Of a stretch of DNA of 64,000 nt, positions 52,113 through 59,844 are shown piece by piece. The number at the start of each line of letters is the position of its first letter. Within the stretch, counting starts at the first letter, position 1. The notes beneath the pieces are model-generated. The model was not told the DNA's origin. It saw only the letters and a program-made list of their open reading frames with translations, and did no database searches. The position numbers and the translations under genes were made by a program. The DNA is from Streptomyces mutabilis (GTDB lineage: Bacteria > Actinomycetota > Actinomycetes > Streptomycetales > Streptomycetaceae). The stretch spans positions 17,795-81,794 of the forward strand of contig NZ_BMTT01000023.1 of the NCBI RefSeq assembly GCF_014649815.1, in the 5' to 3' direction.

Positions 52113-52586
52113 TCAATAACACTTTCCAGCCATGTCGCGTGCACTTTCGAAGCCGTCCCGCCGGCACTCGGCCCACAGCAGCTTCCCGCCCTTCGACGCG
52201 CCGAGTTCACGCAGCACGGAGACACCGACCGCGTCCGCGCAGGCCCGCACCAGTTGCAGTCCCCGCCCGCTCTCGGCGTCCGCCGGGGGCGCGGTGACGG
52301 TCTGTTCCCCGTCCCGGAAGCCCGGCGGCACCCGCCAGTCGGTGTCCCACACGCCGACCCGCACCCGCCCCGGCTCGCGCGACATGATGCGGAGCGAGTA
52401 GGGGCCGTTGGTGTGCAGGTGGGCGTTGGCGAGGAGTTCGGCGGCCAGCAGTTCGGCGATGGGCGTGAGCTCGCCGAGGCCGTGCGCGGCGAGGGCGGCA
52501 CGGAGGGTTGTGCGGGCGATCCCCGGTGCGCGTGGATCGTGCGGGAGGTGAAGGGTGTATCCCCAGGACGGGTTTACGGTGGCCAT
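52113..52586 (-). CDS. Anti-sigma-type ATP-binding protein (HATPase_c_2)
   Basis: A 157-residue protein from ATG 52586. It is a GHKL/RsbW-like ATPase domain with the N box LLAAELLANAHLHTNGPYSL, a G1-like VGVWDTDW, and GRGLQLVRACADAVGV. Such proteins are plentiful in Streptomyces and bind sigma factors or anti-anti-sigma proteins. It is divergent from the XRE/DUF5753 regulator across 181 bases; proteins of this kind are often encoded beside XRE/DUF397 pairs. The wall hydrolase gene follows 29 bases later, probably in one transcript. Confidence 0.83.
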   Translation of the reverse strand: MATVNPSWGYTLHLPHDPRAPGIARTTLRAALAAHGLGELTPIAELLAAELLANAHLHTNGPYSLRIMSREPGRVRVGVWDTDWRVPPGFRDGEQTVTAPPADAESGRGLQLVRACADAVGVSVLRELGASKGGKLLWAECRRDGFESARDMAGKCY

Positions 52587-52691
52587 GGAAGTCTCCGGTC
52601 AGTGCGGACAGTTGGTCGATGGACAGGGGTGCCCAGTGGCCTGCCGGTCCGTCGACCGGTGCGCTTCTGAGCGGGGCGCCACAAGTAAGGT

Positions 52692-52730
52692 AGTGAATGC
52701 ATTTACTGGTTTCGAGGAATTGCATTCACT
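52692..52730. promoter_or_regulatory. Long-spaced inverted repeat AGTGAATGCA...TGCATTCACT
   Basis: Perfect 10-bp arms (52692-52701 and 52721-52730) with a 19-base spacer, centre to centre close to three helical turns. The left arm is also part of a near-palindrome GTGAATGCATTTAC. It lies in an AT-rich divergent promoter between the ATPase gene and the XRE regulator gene, so control of both is likely. Confidence 0.7.
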
Positions 52731-52767
52731 GACACCCGCATGGGTGACAGCGAGGAGGCCGCACCCC

Positions 52768-53610
52768 GTGAGAAACCCGACGGGTCGCCAGTTGCGCTTC
52801 GGCGCCGAGCTGCGCAAACTCCGCGAGCGCTCCGGCCTGACCGCCACTGAGGCCGGTCAACTCCTTGGCGTCAAGCAGGCCCAGATCAGCAACATGGAAG
52901 CCGGGCGGGTGGGCGTCAGCCCTGAGCGGGTGCGCGCCCTGGCCTGCCACTACGACTGTGCCGACCAGTCGCTCGTACAGGCACTGAGCGAGATGACCAG
53001 CGAGCGCTCACGCGGGTGGTGGGAGGAGTACCGCGAGACACTCCCCAACACGCTGCTGGACCTCGCCGAAATGGAGCACCACGCGACGCAACTCCGCGCG
53101 GGGATCACTGCACACATCCCGGGACTGCTTCAGATCCATGACCACGCCCGCGAGGTGTTCCGCCAAGTCGTACCGGAACTGTCACCCCCGGACATCGAGC
53201 ACCGACTGTCCTTCCGCATCAAGCGGCAGGCCGTGTTGTTCAGCGAGTCGCCGACGCCCTATCGGGCATACATCCATGAAGCCGCCCTCCGGATGCAGTT
53301 CGGCGGACGCCACGTGACCCGGCGACAGCTACAGCACGTCATCAGCATGAGCGAGCGCAGCCACATCACTGTGCGGGTCATCCCGTTCGCAGCCGGTGCG
53401 TTCCCCGGCTCGGGCCAGTCGATCCTGTACGCCTACGGGCCAGTACCGCCGCTCGACACAGTGCACCTCGACCAGTCCCACGGCTCCGCGCTCATCGACG
53501 CCGAAGCCCAGCTCGACAAGTACCGGGTCCTCCTGGACCGCATGGAGGGCATCGCTCTGCCCCCGAGAGAGTCCCGCGAGCTCATCCGAGCCATCGATCA
53601 GGAACTGTGA
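52768..53610 (+). CDS. XRE-family regulator with DUF5753 (Scr1-type)
   Basis: A 280-residue protein. GTG 52768 follows GAGGAGG; earlier in-frame codons lack a site. N-terminal HTH (LRFGAELRKLRERSGLTATE, VKQAQISNMEAGRVGVSPER) and a C-terminal DUF5753 domain (WWEEYRETLPNTLLDLAEME, IPGLLQIHDHAREVFRQVVP, LPPRESRELIRAIDQEL). Scr1-type regulators work with a small DUF397 partner encoded just downstream, as here (11 bases away). A degenerate copy of the same pair lies at 21.5-21.9 kb. Its promoter has a long inverted repeat. Confidence 0.9.
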   Translation: MRNPTGRQLRFGAELRKLRERSGLTATEAGQLLGVKQAQISNMEAGRVGVSPERVRALACHYDCADQSLVQALSEMTSERSRGWWEEYRETLPNTLLDLAEMEHHATQLRAGITAHIPGLLQIHDHAREVFRQVVPELSPPDIEHRLSFRIKRQAVLFSESPTPYRAYIHEAALRMQFGGRHVTRRQLQHVISMSERSHITVRVIPFAAGAFPGSGQSILYAYGPVPPLDTVHLDQSHGSALIDAEAQLDKYRVLLDRMEGIALPPRESRELIRAIDQEL

Positions 53611-53621
53611 GAGGAAACCAC

Positions 53622-54014
53622 ATGCCCACCGTCGACTGGCAGAAGTCCTCCTACTGCGGAGAAGGCGAGGCCTGCGTCCACGTCGCCGCATCCCCCGGCG
53701 CAGTCCATCTCACCGAAAGCAGCGACCCCACCGGCTCCATACTCACCGCCACCCCGACCGCCTTCGGCGCCCTGCTCACCGCCCTGAAGGCGAACACCCG
53801 TCCGGCACCCATCCAGGTCACCTTCACTCCCGGGAATGACGCGGACGCCTCCGTACGCGTCCACGCTCCCGGCGCCCGCGGAGCCGTCGTCACGACGGAC
53901 CGCCAGAAGTGGGAAGCCTTCGTGCTCGGCGTGAAGTCCGGCGAGTTCGATCACTTCGCAGAAGGGCCCAACGACAGAACCACACGACAGGTTGCGCTCC
54001 AGCATCATTGCTAG
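53622..54014 (+). CDS. DUF397 partner protein with two tandem DUF397-like units
   Basis: A 130-residue protein. ATG 53622 follows GAGAGGAAA by about 5 bases. It starts MPTVDWQKSSYCGEGEACVH, the DUF397 opening, followed by VHLTESSDPTGSILTATPTA. A second unit seems present as VRVHAPGARGAVVTTDRQKW, then EAFVLGVKSGEFDHFAEGPN, which is the usual DUF397 end. Single DUF397 proteins are 60-80 residues, so this one is about double. DUF397 proteins act with their XRE/DUF5753 partner. Confidence 0.82.
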   Translation: MPTVDWQKSSYCGEGEACVHVAASPGAVHLTESSDPTGSILTATPTAFGALLTALKANTRPAPIQVTFTPGNDADASVRVHAPGARGAVVTTDRQKWEAFVLGVKSGEFDHFAEGPNDRTTRQVALQHHC

Positions 54015-54059
54015 GCGTGACCTTGCGTGATACACAGAGTGACCATACGACTCATCGCA

Positions 54060-54102
54060 CACCGGTCCGCACGACCCTCTTAGGGCCCGGCGCGGACCGG
54101 TG
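54060..54102 (+). terminator. Hairpin after the DUF397 gene
   Basis: Perfect 11-bp arms CACCGGTCCGC (54060-54070) and GCGGACCGGTG (54092-54102) with a 21-base loop. It separates the regulator pair from the secretion-like cluster, which therefore probably has its own promoter in 54103-54238. Confidence 0.75.
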
Positions 54103-54238
54103 GCAAGCTATCCGTACGAAACCTGCCAATCAATGACGCCAAGTCGACATACGACGGCGGATTTGTCGGCGACAATGAGGCCTGACCTCTGCACGTTCGC
54201 AGAGGCTGCGGAACTACCCAACAGGGGCGGTGACTTAC

Positions 54239-54547
54239 ATGCTCTTTGCGGCCGACGAGGGAGACATCAACACCATTATCGGGGGGATCGCTCCGGACTG
54301 GGGCCCCTTCGGTGCGCTGGGGGCCGAGGCGAAGACGATGGTCCAGGTCGTCATGGCCGTCGCCATTCTGCTCTGCCTCGGCATCGCCATCTGGGGCGCC
54401 GCCAAACAGCGCATCGGCGCCACGGCCCTGAGGGACACCTTCAGCGCCGAGCAGGGCAAGGGCCTCATCATCGCCGGGCTGACGGGCGTGTTCATCATCG
54501 GCTCCCTCGGCACGCTCTTCACCATCGTGTACGGGATGGCCGTATAG
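54239..54547 (+). CDS. VirB2/TrbC-like small membrane protein, first gene of secretion-like cluster
   Basis: A 102-residue protein. ATG 54239 with GGTGA 5 bases upstream is preferred over GTG 54230. A short acidic N-terminus (FAADEGDINTIIGGIAPDW) is followed by two membrane helices: MVQVVMAVAILLCLGIAIWG and LIIAGLTGVFIIGSLGTLFT, with a basic loop AAKQRIGATALRDTF between. Two helices with a short basic cytoplasmic loop is the VirB2/TrbC pilin layout; sequence similarity is too weak to prove it. Its place at the head of VirB6/VirB4/VirD4-like genes supports the idea. Confidence 0.65.
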   Translation: MLFAADEGDINTIIGGIAPDWGPFGALGAEAKTMVQVVMAVAILLCLGIAIWGAAKQRIGATALRDTFSAEQGKGLIIAGLTGVFIIGSLGTLFTIVYGMAV

Positions 54548-54713
54548 CCAGACTCACGTCCGTTCCTCACCCTCCACCCCACCCGCCCGTCGTGCCAACC
54601 GGCTGAGGTTGCGTTTCCCTGATGTCGAGTCACCACACCGCGCCCGCGCGGGAACCAGCACGGCTACCGTCGTACTTCTACGGCAGGCACGACGTCGAGG
54701 GGGCGTACGCGGC

Positions 54714-55511
54714 ATGAGTCTCGGAGACGACCACCAGTCCTCCGGCGGTTACGGCGGCACGAGCGGGACGCGGATGCGGCTGCCCGAGGAGGAGGGCGGC
54801 CACCGACGCGGCGGCCGTTCGTCGTCCAGAAGCCTGGTCACGGTGGTCGGCGTCGTCGTCCTCCTCATCGCCGCGATCGCCTTCGCGAACCGTGGAGGAG
54901 ACGACTCCGAATCCCCCGAGGCGGCCGCCGACAAGCCGAAGGCGTCCTCGACGGCCCCGTCGGGCACGACACCGGTCCAGTCGGGCTTCGCCCATGACGA
55001 GCAGGGGGCGCAGAGCGCGGCGGCGAACTATGCGGTGGCTTTGGTCTCGGCCGACATCCTCAAGCCGTCCCGGCGGGCAGAGATCGTTCGTCAGGTCTTC
55101 GTGGCCGACAAGCAGGCCGCTCTTGAGGAGAAGTTCGACAGGGCCTACAGCAGGGAGTTCCTGAGCAGCATCGGCCTGGACGAGAAGGGCAACGCTGCAC
55201 AGGGCAACACCTATGTCTCCCGCACCATGCCGATCGGCACGAAGACCACTCATTACTCCGACGCCGCCACGACCGTGGAGGTCTGGTGCACAGGCGTGTT
55301 CGGCACGGCAGGCGAAAAGACCACCAGCCCGGTAACCAGCGACTGGTTCACCATGACCCTCCAGCTGCGCTGGGTGGACGACGACTGGAAGGTCGAGAGT
55401 TTCTCCCAGAAGGACGGCCCCGCTCCCGTCCCTGGGGACAACAAGGCTTCCAGCGCCGACGAAATGTCCAAGGCCGTCCAGGAGTACGGAGGGTTCACCT
55501 ATGCCCGCTAG
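54714..55511 (+). CDS. Membrane-anchored VirB8-like (NTF2-fold suspected) protein
   Basis: A 265-residue protein from ATG 54714. A cytoplasmic Gly/Arg-rich 38 residues, one membrane helix (SLVTVVGVVVLLIAAIAFAN), an acidic linker, then an extracytoplasmic domain of about 170 residues (DEQGAQSAAANYAVALVSAD, AYSREFLSSIGLDEKGNAAQ, SDWFTMTLQLRWVDDDWKVE). A short cytoplasmic part, one span and an NTF2-like outer domain is how VirB8/TcpC proteins are built; the WVDDDWKVESF strand is NTF2-like. It overlaps the next gene by 11 bases. Fold assignment is inference. The 166 bases before it hold no gene. Confidence 0.68.
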   Translation: MSLGDDHQSSGGYGGTSGTRMRLPEEEGGHRRGGRSSSRSLVTVVGVVVLLIAAIAFANRGGDDSESPEAAADKPKASSTAPSGTTPVQSGFAHDEQGAQSAAANYAVALVSADILKPSRRAEIVRQVFVADKQAALEEKFDRAYSREFLSSIGLDEKGNAAQGNTYVSRTMPIGTKTTHYSDAATTVEVWCTGVFGTAGEKTTSPVTSDWFTMTLQLRWVDDDWKVESFSQKDGPAPVPGDNKASSADEMSKAVQEYGGFTYAR

Positions 55512-56841
55512 CCCGCGTCTCGTACTCAAGGTCGCCGCCGCCCTGGCCACCGTGCAGACCGCGGTGGTCCTGCTGGCAACCCGTGCCGTCGCCGCGCCCA
55601 CCCCGTCGCCGACTCCGTCGGACGGCAACTGCGATCTCATCGTCGGCCGCGCCAAGGACTACTGCGAGAAGGGCGAATCCGGCACCGGCTCATCCGGCGG
55701 TGGAGGAGACGCCCCCGGCATCACCTCCACCCTCGACCCCCTCTCCTCCCTCGCCAAGGGCTGCGCCGACGCCGCCGCCTGGACCGTCGACAAGCTGAGT
55801 GCCGCCGTAGAGGACACCGCGAACGTCGACTTCACCAACCCGAAGTTCCTCCAGCAGTACGCCGTCGTCTTCGCGGCGTCGACCGTCCTCACGCTCGTCC
55901 TGTGGCTGCTCGCCGTGGCGAAGCGTGCCGTGCGCGGCGTCCCCCTCGGTACCGCCCTCTCCGAGGCCATCGGGTTCCTCTGGCTCACCGTCCTGGCGTC
56001 GGCGTTCACGCCCCTGATCCTCTACACGGTCGTGTCCGCCACCGACGGTGTCACCGACGTCCTCGCCAAAACCACCGGCGACCAGACGGACACGTTCTTC
56101 GGCACGTTCTCCGGTGCCCTGAAGAAGGGCGAGGACATCGGCGGCGGACCGATCATGCTGATCGTCGTCTCGCTGGTGTCGATCCTCGCCGCCGGCGTCC
56201 TCTGGCTGGAACTCGTCATCCGGGCCGCCCTCCTCTACGTCGGCGCCCTGCTCGGCACCGTCGTCTACGCCGGCCTGGTCGACAAGAACCTGTGGGGCCA
56301 CGTCCGCCGCTGGGCGGGCATCATGATCGCGGTGATCCTGGTCAAGCCCGTCATCGTCATCGTCCTCGGGCTCGCCGGCGCGCTCTCCGCCGACGACGGG
56401 CCGGACGCCTTCTCCGCCGTCGTCTCCGGCCTCGCGATCATCCTGCTCGCCATCTTCGCGTCCGCGATGATCTACCGCTTCGTCCCCGGCTTCGGCGACG
56501 AGATCGCGAACGGCCGCAACAACCGCATCATGCAGGGCGCCGAGGGCAAGGCCGCCGCCGTGATCAGCTCCCCGGCCAACCTGGTCGCCCAGGGCATCAG
56601 AACCCACAGCTCCCGCCACAACGGCGACGGCGGAGGCGGCCAGTCCACGTCCTCCTCCGCCCCGCGCCCCTCGAACCCCGCCTCCGGCGGAGTCGCCGCG
56701 CACAGCGCGCGCCCCGCGAACGGCGGCGGCGGAACTGTCCCCTCCGCCGCACCCGCACCGCGTTCGGGCAGCCCGGTGAACACCCCCCACGCCAGTAACA
56801 CCCGCAACAGCAAAAACAGCACAGGAGGTGACGGGCGTTGA
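55501..56841 (+). CDS. VirB6/TrbL-like polytopic membrane protein
   Basis: A 446-residue protein from ATG 55501. A signal peptide (VLKVAAALATVQTAVVLLAT, then RAVAAP) is followed by an outer segment with CDLIVG and DYCEKG. Then come five or six membrane spans (FAASTVLTLVLWLLAVAKRA, IGFLWLTVLASAFTPLILYT, IMLIVVSLVSILAAGVLWLE, IMIAVILVKPVIVIVLGLAG, IILLAIFASAMIYRFVPGFG). A Ser/Gly/Pro-rich cytoplasmic tail of about 100 residues closes it. This fits TrbL/VirB6-like channel proteins of actinobacterial conjugative elements. The stop overlaps the next start as TTGA. Confidence 0.78.
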   Translation: MPASPRLVLKVAAALATVQTAVVLLATRAVAAPTPSPTPSDGNCDLIVGRAKDYCEKGESGTGSSGGGGDAPGITSTLDPLSSLAKGCADAAAWTVDKLSAAVEDTANVDFTNPKFLQQYAVVFAASTVLTLVLWLLAVAKRAVRGVPLGTALSEAIGFLWLTVLASAFTPLILYTVVSATDGVTDVLAKTTGDQTDTFFGTFSGALKKGEDIGGGPIMLIVVSLVSILAAGVLWLELVIRAALLYVGALLGTVVYAGLVDKNLWGHVRRWAGIMIAVILVKPVIVIVLGLAGALSADDGPDAFSAVVSGLAIILLAIFASAMIYRFVPGFGDEIANGRNNRIMQGAEGKAAAVISSPANLVAQGIRTHSSRHNGDGGGGQSTSSSAPRPSNPASGGVAAHSARPANGGGGTVPSAAPAPRSGSPVNTPHASNTRNSKNSTGGDGR

Positions 56842-58397
56842 CGACCGAGTCCCACGTGTCCCATCCGGTCACGCCCCGCCGTACGTATCTGATCGGCCGC
56901 GCCCGGCCGAACGCGATCGTCGGCCGCAACCGCGAGACCGGTGAGATCGCGCTGATCGTCGTCGGCGCGTTCCTCGGCATGATGTGCGGGCTCCTCGTCC
57001 CCGTCCTGACCCTGCGCATCGTGCTGCTCGTCGGCTTCCCGATGCTCGCGCTGGCGGCCGTCTACGTGCCGTACAAGCACCGGACGTTCTACAAGTGGTT
57101 CGAGATCAACCGCAGCTACAAGCGCACGCTGCGCAACGGCACCACGTACCGTTCCGGCGCCATCGAGGCCGGCACCCGACTCGACGGCCGTGAGGTCGAG
57201 GTGGGACCGCCGCCCGGCATCGGCCGCATCACCTGGTTGGCCGCGCCCTTCGGGCCGGACGAGATCGCCGTACTGCTGCACGCCGACCGCAAGACGGTGA
57301 CCGCCGCGATCGAGATCGAGGGACCCGGCGTCGGCCTGCGCGACTCCGAGGACCAGGAAGCCCTCGTCGACCGCTTCGGCACGCTGCTCAAGCACGTGGC
57401 CAACGGAGACGGCTTCGTCACCCGCATCCAGATGCTCGCCCGCACCCTCCCGGCCGACCCCGACGCGCACGCCAAGGATGTCGCCCAGCGCGGCGACGAC
57501 AAGTCACCGGCGTGGCTGCAGCAGTCGTACGACCAGCTCCAGTCGATGGTGTCCACCAGCAGCGAGCAGCACCGCGCGTACCTCATCGCCTGCATGCACT
57601 ACACCCGCGAACTGGCGGCCGAGGCCAACGCCATGGCCCGCGCCGCCCGCCCGCAGAACGGGCGCAAGCTGGACCGGGACGCGGGCCTGGCGGTCGTCAT
57701 GGCGCGCGAGCTGACCGACATCTGCTCCCGCCTCCAGGAGGCGGACATCCGCGTCCGCCAGCCCCTGGGCCAGGGCCGGCTCGCCTCGCTCATCCACGCC
57801 ATGTACGACCCGGACCACCCCATCGACCACATCCAGGCGATGACCCAGCGCAACGCCTGGCCGGCCGAGCTGGACGCCATGGAGCCCACGTACCTCCAGG
57901 CCAAGACCCGCGAGTCCTCGACCCGCGCCCCGTGGTGCCACGCCACCGCCTGGGTCAAGGAGTGGCCGATGACCCCGGTGGGGGTCAACTTCCTGGCCCC
58001 TCTTCTCGTCCACACCCCGGACGTCATCCGCACGGTCGCCGTGACGATGGACCTCGAACCCACCGAGGTCGCCATCGAGCGCATGCTGACCGAGAAGACC
58101 AACGACGAGGCCGAGGCGTCCCGCGCCGCCAAGATGAACCGCACCGTCGACCCGCGCGACATCGCCGCCCACGGCCGCCTGGACCAGCGGGGTGAGGACC
58201 TCGCCAGCGGAGCCGCCGGCGTCAACCTGGTCGGCTACATCACCGTCTCCTCCCGTTCCCCCGAGGCGCTGGCCCGCGACAAGCGGACGATAAGGGCCTC
58301 GGCCGGTAAGTCGTACCTGAAACTGGAGTGGTGCGACCGTGAGCACCACCGCGCCTTCGTGAACACTCTTCCGTTCGCCACCGGCATCCGAAGGTAG
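56838..58397 (+). CDS. SCO6880-family protein of actinobacterial type IV-like secretion clusters
   Basis: A 519-residue protein with a TTG start at 56838. A perfect ribosome site AGGAGGTGA lies 5 bases upstream, and a 4-base overlap with the previous stop supports it. Two N-terminal membrane helices (EIALIVVGAFLGMMCGLLVP; LRIVLLVGFPMLALAAVYVP) precede a large cytoplasmic domain (ITWLAAPFGPDEIAVLLHAD, TRIQMLARTLPADPDAHAKD, AYLIACMHYTRELAAEANAM, LVGYITVSSRSPEALARDKR). The family occurs next to VirB4-type ATPases in actinobacterial conjugative elements and resembles a PrgI fused to a VirB4 N-terminal-like domain. Confidence 0.83.
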   Translation: MTTESHVSHPVTPRRTYLIGRARPNAIVGRNRETGEIALIVVGAFLGMMCGLLVPVLTLRIVLLVGFPMLALAAVYVPYKHRTFYKWFEINRSYKRTLRNGTTYRSGAIEAGTRLDGREVEVGPPPGIGRITWLAAPFGPDEIAVLLHADRKTVTAAIEIEGPGVGLRDSEDQEALVDRFGTLLKHVANGDGFVTRIQMLARTLPADPDAHAKDVAQRGDDKSPAWLQQSYDQLQSMVSTSSEQHRAYLIACMHYTRELAAEANAMARAARPQNGRKLDRDAGLAVVMARELTDICSRLQEADIRVRQPLGQGRLASLIHAMYDPDHPIDHIQAMTQRNAWPAELDAMEPTYLQAKTRESSTRAPWCHATAWVKEWPMTPVGVNFLAPLLVHTPDVIRTVAVTMDLEPTEVAIERMLTEKTNDEAEASRAAKMNRTVDPRDIAAHGRLDQRGEDLASGAAGVNLVGYITVSSRSPEALARDKRTIRASAGKSYLKLEWCDREHHRAFVNTLPFATGIRR

Positions 58398-58409
58398 GGG
58401 CTGAGCCTG

Positions 58410-59822
58410 ATGCGGGACCCGCTGACCGTCCTCACCGAAGCCTTCACGTCCTTCCTCTTCGGGAAGGTGGAGACGACCCGCCTGCCCGTCCGCACCTCCA
58501 CGGGCCAGGCCCAGGCCGTCTACCTCCCGACCGCCGCGCCCGGCCTCGGCGACTCCGGCGTGATCATCGGCCGCGAGGTCTACTCCGGCAAGGGCTACAT
58601 CTACGACCCCTTCCAGCTCTACGGCCAGCAACTCCCCGCCCCGCACTGGCTGGTCCTCGGGGAGTCCGGCAACGGCAAGTCGGCGCTGGAGAAGACGTAC
58701 GTCCTGCGCCAGCTCCGCTTCCGCGACCGCCAGGTCGTCGTCCTGGACGCCCAGGGCGAGGACGGCGTCGGCGAGTGGAACCTCATCGCCGAGGAGCTGG
58801 GCATAACGCCCATCCGCCTCGACCCGATGGCCGCTCTGGACCACGGCATCCGGCTCAATCCCCTGGACCCGGCGATCACGACGACCGGTCAGCTGGCCCT
58901 GCTGCGGACGATCATCGAGGTCGCGATGGGGCACGGCCTGGACGAGCGCTCCGGCTTCGCGCTCAAGGTCGCGCACGCCTACGTCAACGAGACCATCGTC
59001 GAACGCCAGCCGGTCCTCACCGACATCGTCGAGCAGCTCCGCCACCCCGAGCCGGAGTCGGCCGAGGCGATGAACGTCGCCATAGACGACGTACGGGCGT
59101 GGGGCCTGGACGTGGCGCTGGTCCTCGACCGGCTCGTCGACGGCGACCTGCGCGGCATGTTCGACGGCCCGACGACGGTCGGCATCGACCTCGACGCCCC
59201 GCTCATCGTCTTCGACCTCTCCCACATCGACCGCAACTCCATCGCCATGCCGATCCTCATGGCGATCGTGGGCGTCTGGCTGGAGCACACCTGGATCCGC
59301 CCCGACCGGAAGAAGCGCATCTTCCTGGTCGAGGAGGCCTGGCACATCATCAACAGCCCGTTCGTGGCGCAGCTGTTCCAGCGGCTGCTGAAGTTCGGGC
59401 GGCGGCTGGGTCTGTCGTTCGTGGCGGTGGTGCACCACTTGTCGGACGTCGTGGACGGAGCGGCGGCCCGGGAGGCCGCGGCCATCCTCAAGATGGCCTC
59501 GACACGGACCATCTACGCCCAGAAGGCCGACGAGGCACGGGCCACGGGACGCGTCCTCGGCCTGCCACGCTGGGCGGTGGAGATCATCCCCACCCTCACC
59601 CCCGGCATCGCGGTGTGGGACGTCAACGGCAACGTACAGGTGGTCAAGCACCTGATCACCGAGACCGAACGCCCACTGGTCTTCACCGACCGCGCGATGA
59701 CCGAGTCCTCCGCCGACTTCACCGACGACGCCCTGCGCGCCGCCGAACTGGAGGCGGAGGAGAGGGCGGCGGCGTTCGTGGAACAGCACATCGGCGACTC
59801 GTCCGAATCGACGGTGGCCTAG
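58410..59822 (+). CDS. VirB4/TraC-type secretion ATPase
   Basis: A 470-residue protein from ATG 58410. Walker A is LGESGNGKSALEKTY (about residues 83-97) and Walker B is KKRIFLVEEAWHIINSPFVA with the double Glu. Further motifs are VVHHLSDVV (sensor/Gln-motif region) and DLSHIDRNSIAMPILMAIVG. It is about half the length of classic VirB4 because the N-terminal part is supplied by the separate SCO6880-family gene upstream. It should power assembly or transport. All catalytic residues appear intact. Confidence 0.88.
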   Translation: MRDPLTVLTEAFTSFLFGKVETTRLPVRTSTGQAQAVYLPTAAPGLGDSGVIIGREVYSGKGYIYDPFQLYGQQLPAPHWLVLGESGNGKSALEKTYVLRQLRFRDRQVVVLDAQGEDGVGEWNLIAEELGITPIRLDPMAALDHGIRLNPLDPAITTTGQLALLRTIIEVAMGHGLDERSGFALKVAHAYVNETIVERQPVLTDIVEQLRHPEPESAEAMNVAIDDVRAWGLDVALVLDRLVDGDLRGMFDGPTTVGIDLDAPLIVFDLSHIDRNSIAMPILMAIVGVWLEHTWIRPDRKKRIFLVEEAWHIINSPFVAQLFQRLLKFGRRLGLSFVAVVHHLSDVVDGAAAREAAAILKMASTRTIYAQKADEARATGRVLGLPRWAVEIIPTLTPGIAVWDVNGNVQVVKHLITETERPLVFTDRAMTESSADFTDDALRAAELEAEERAAAFVEQHIGDSSESTVA

Positions 59823-59844
59823 GCGAGGGGGAGGCACGGAGCAG

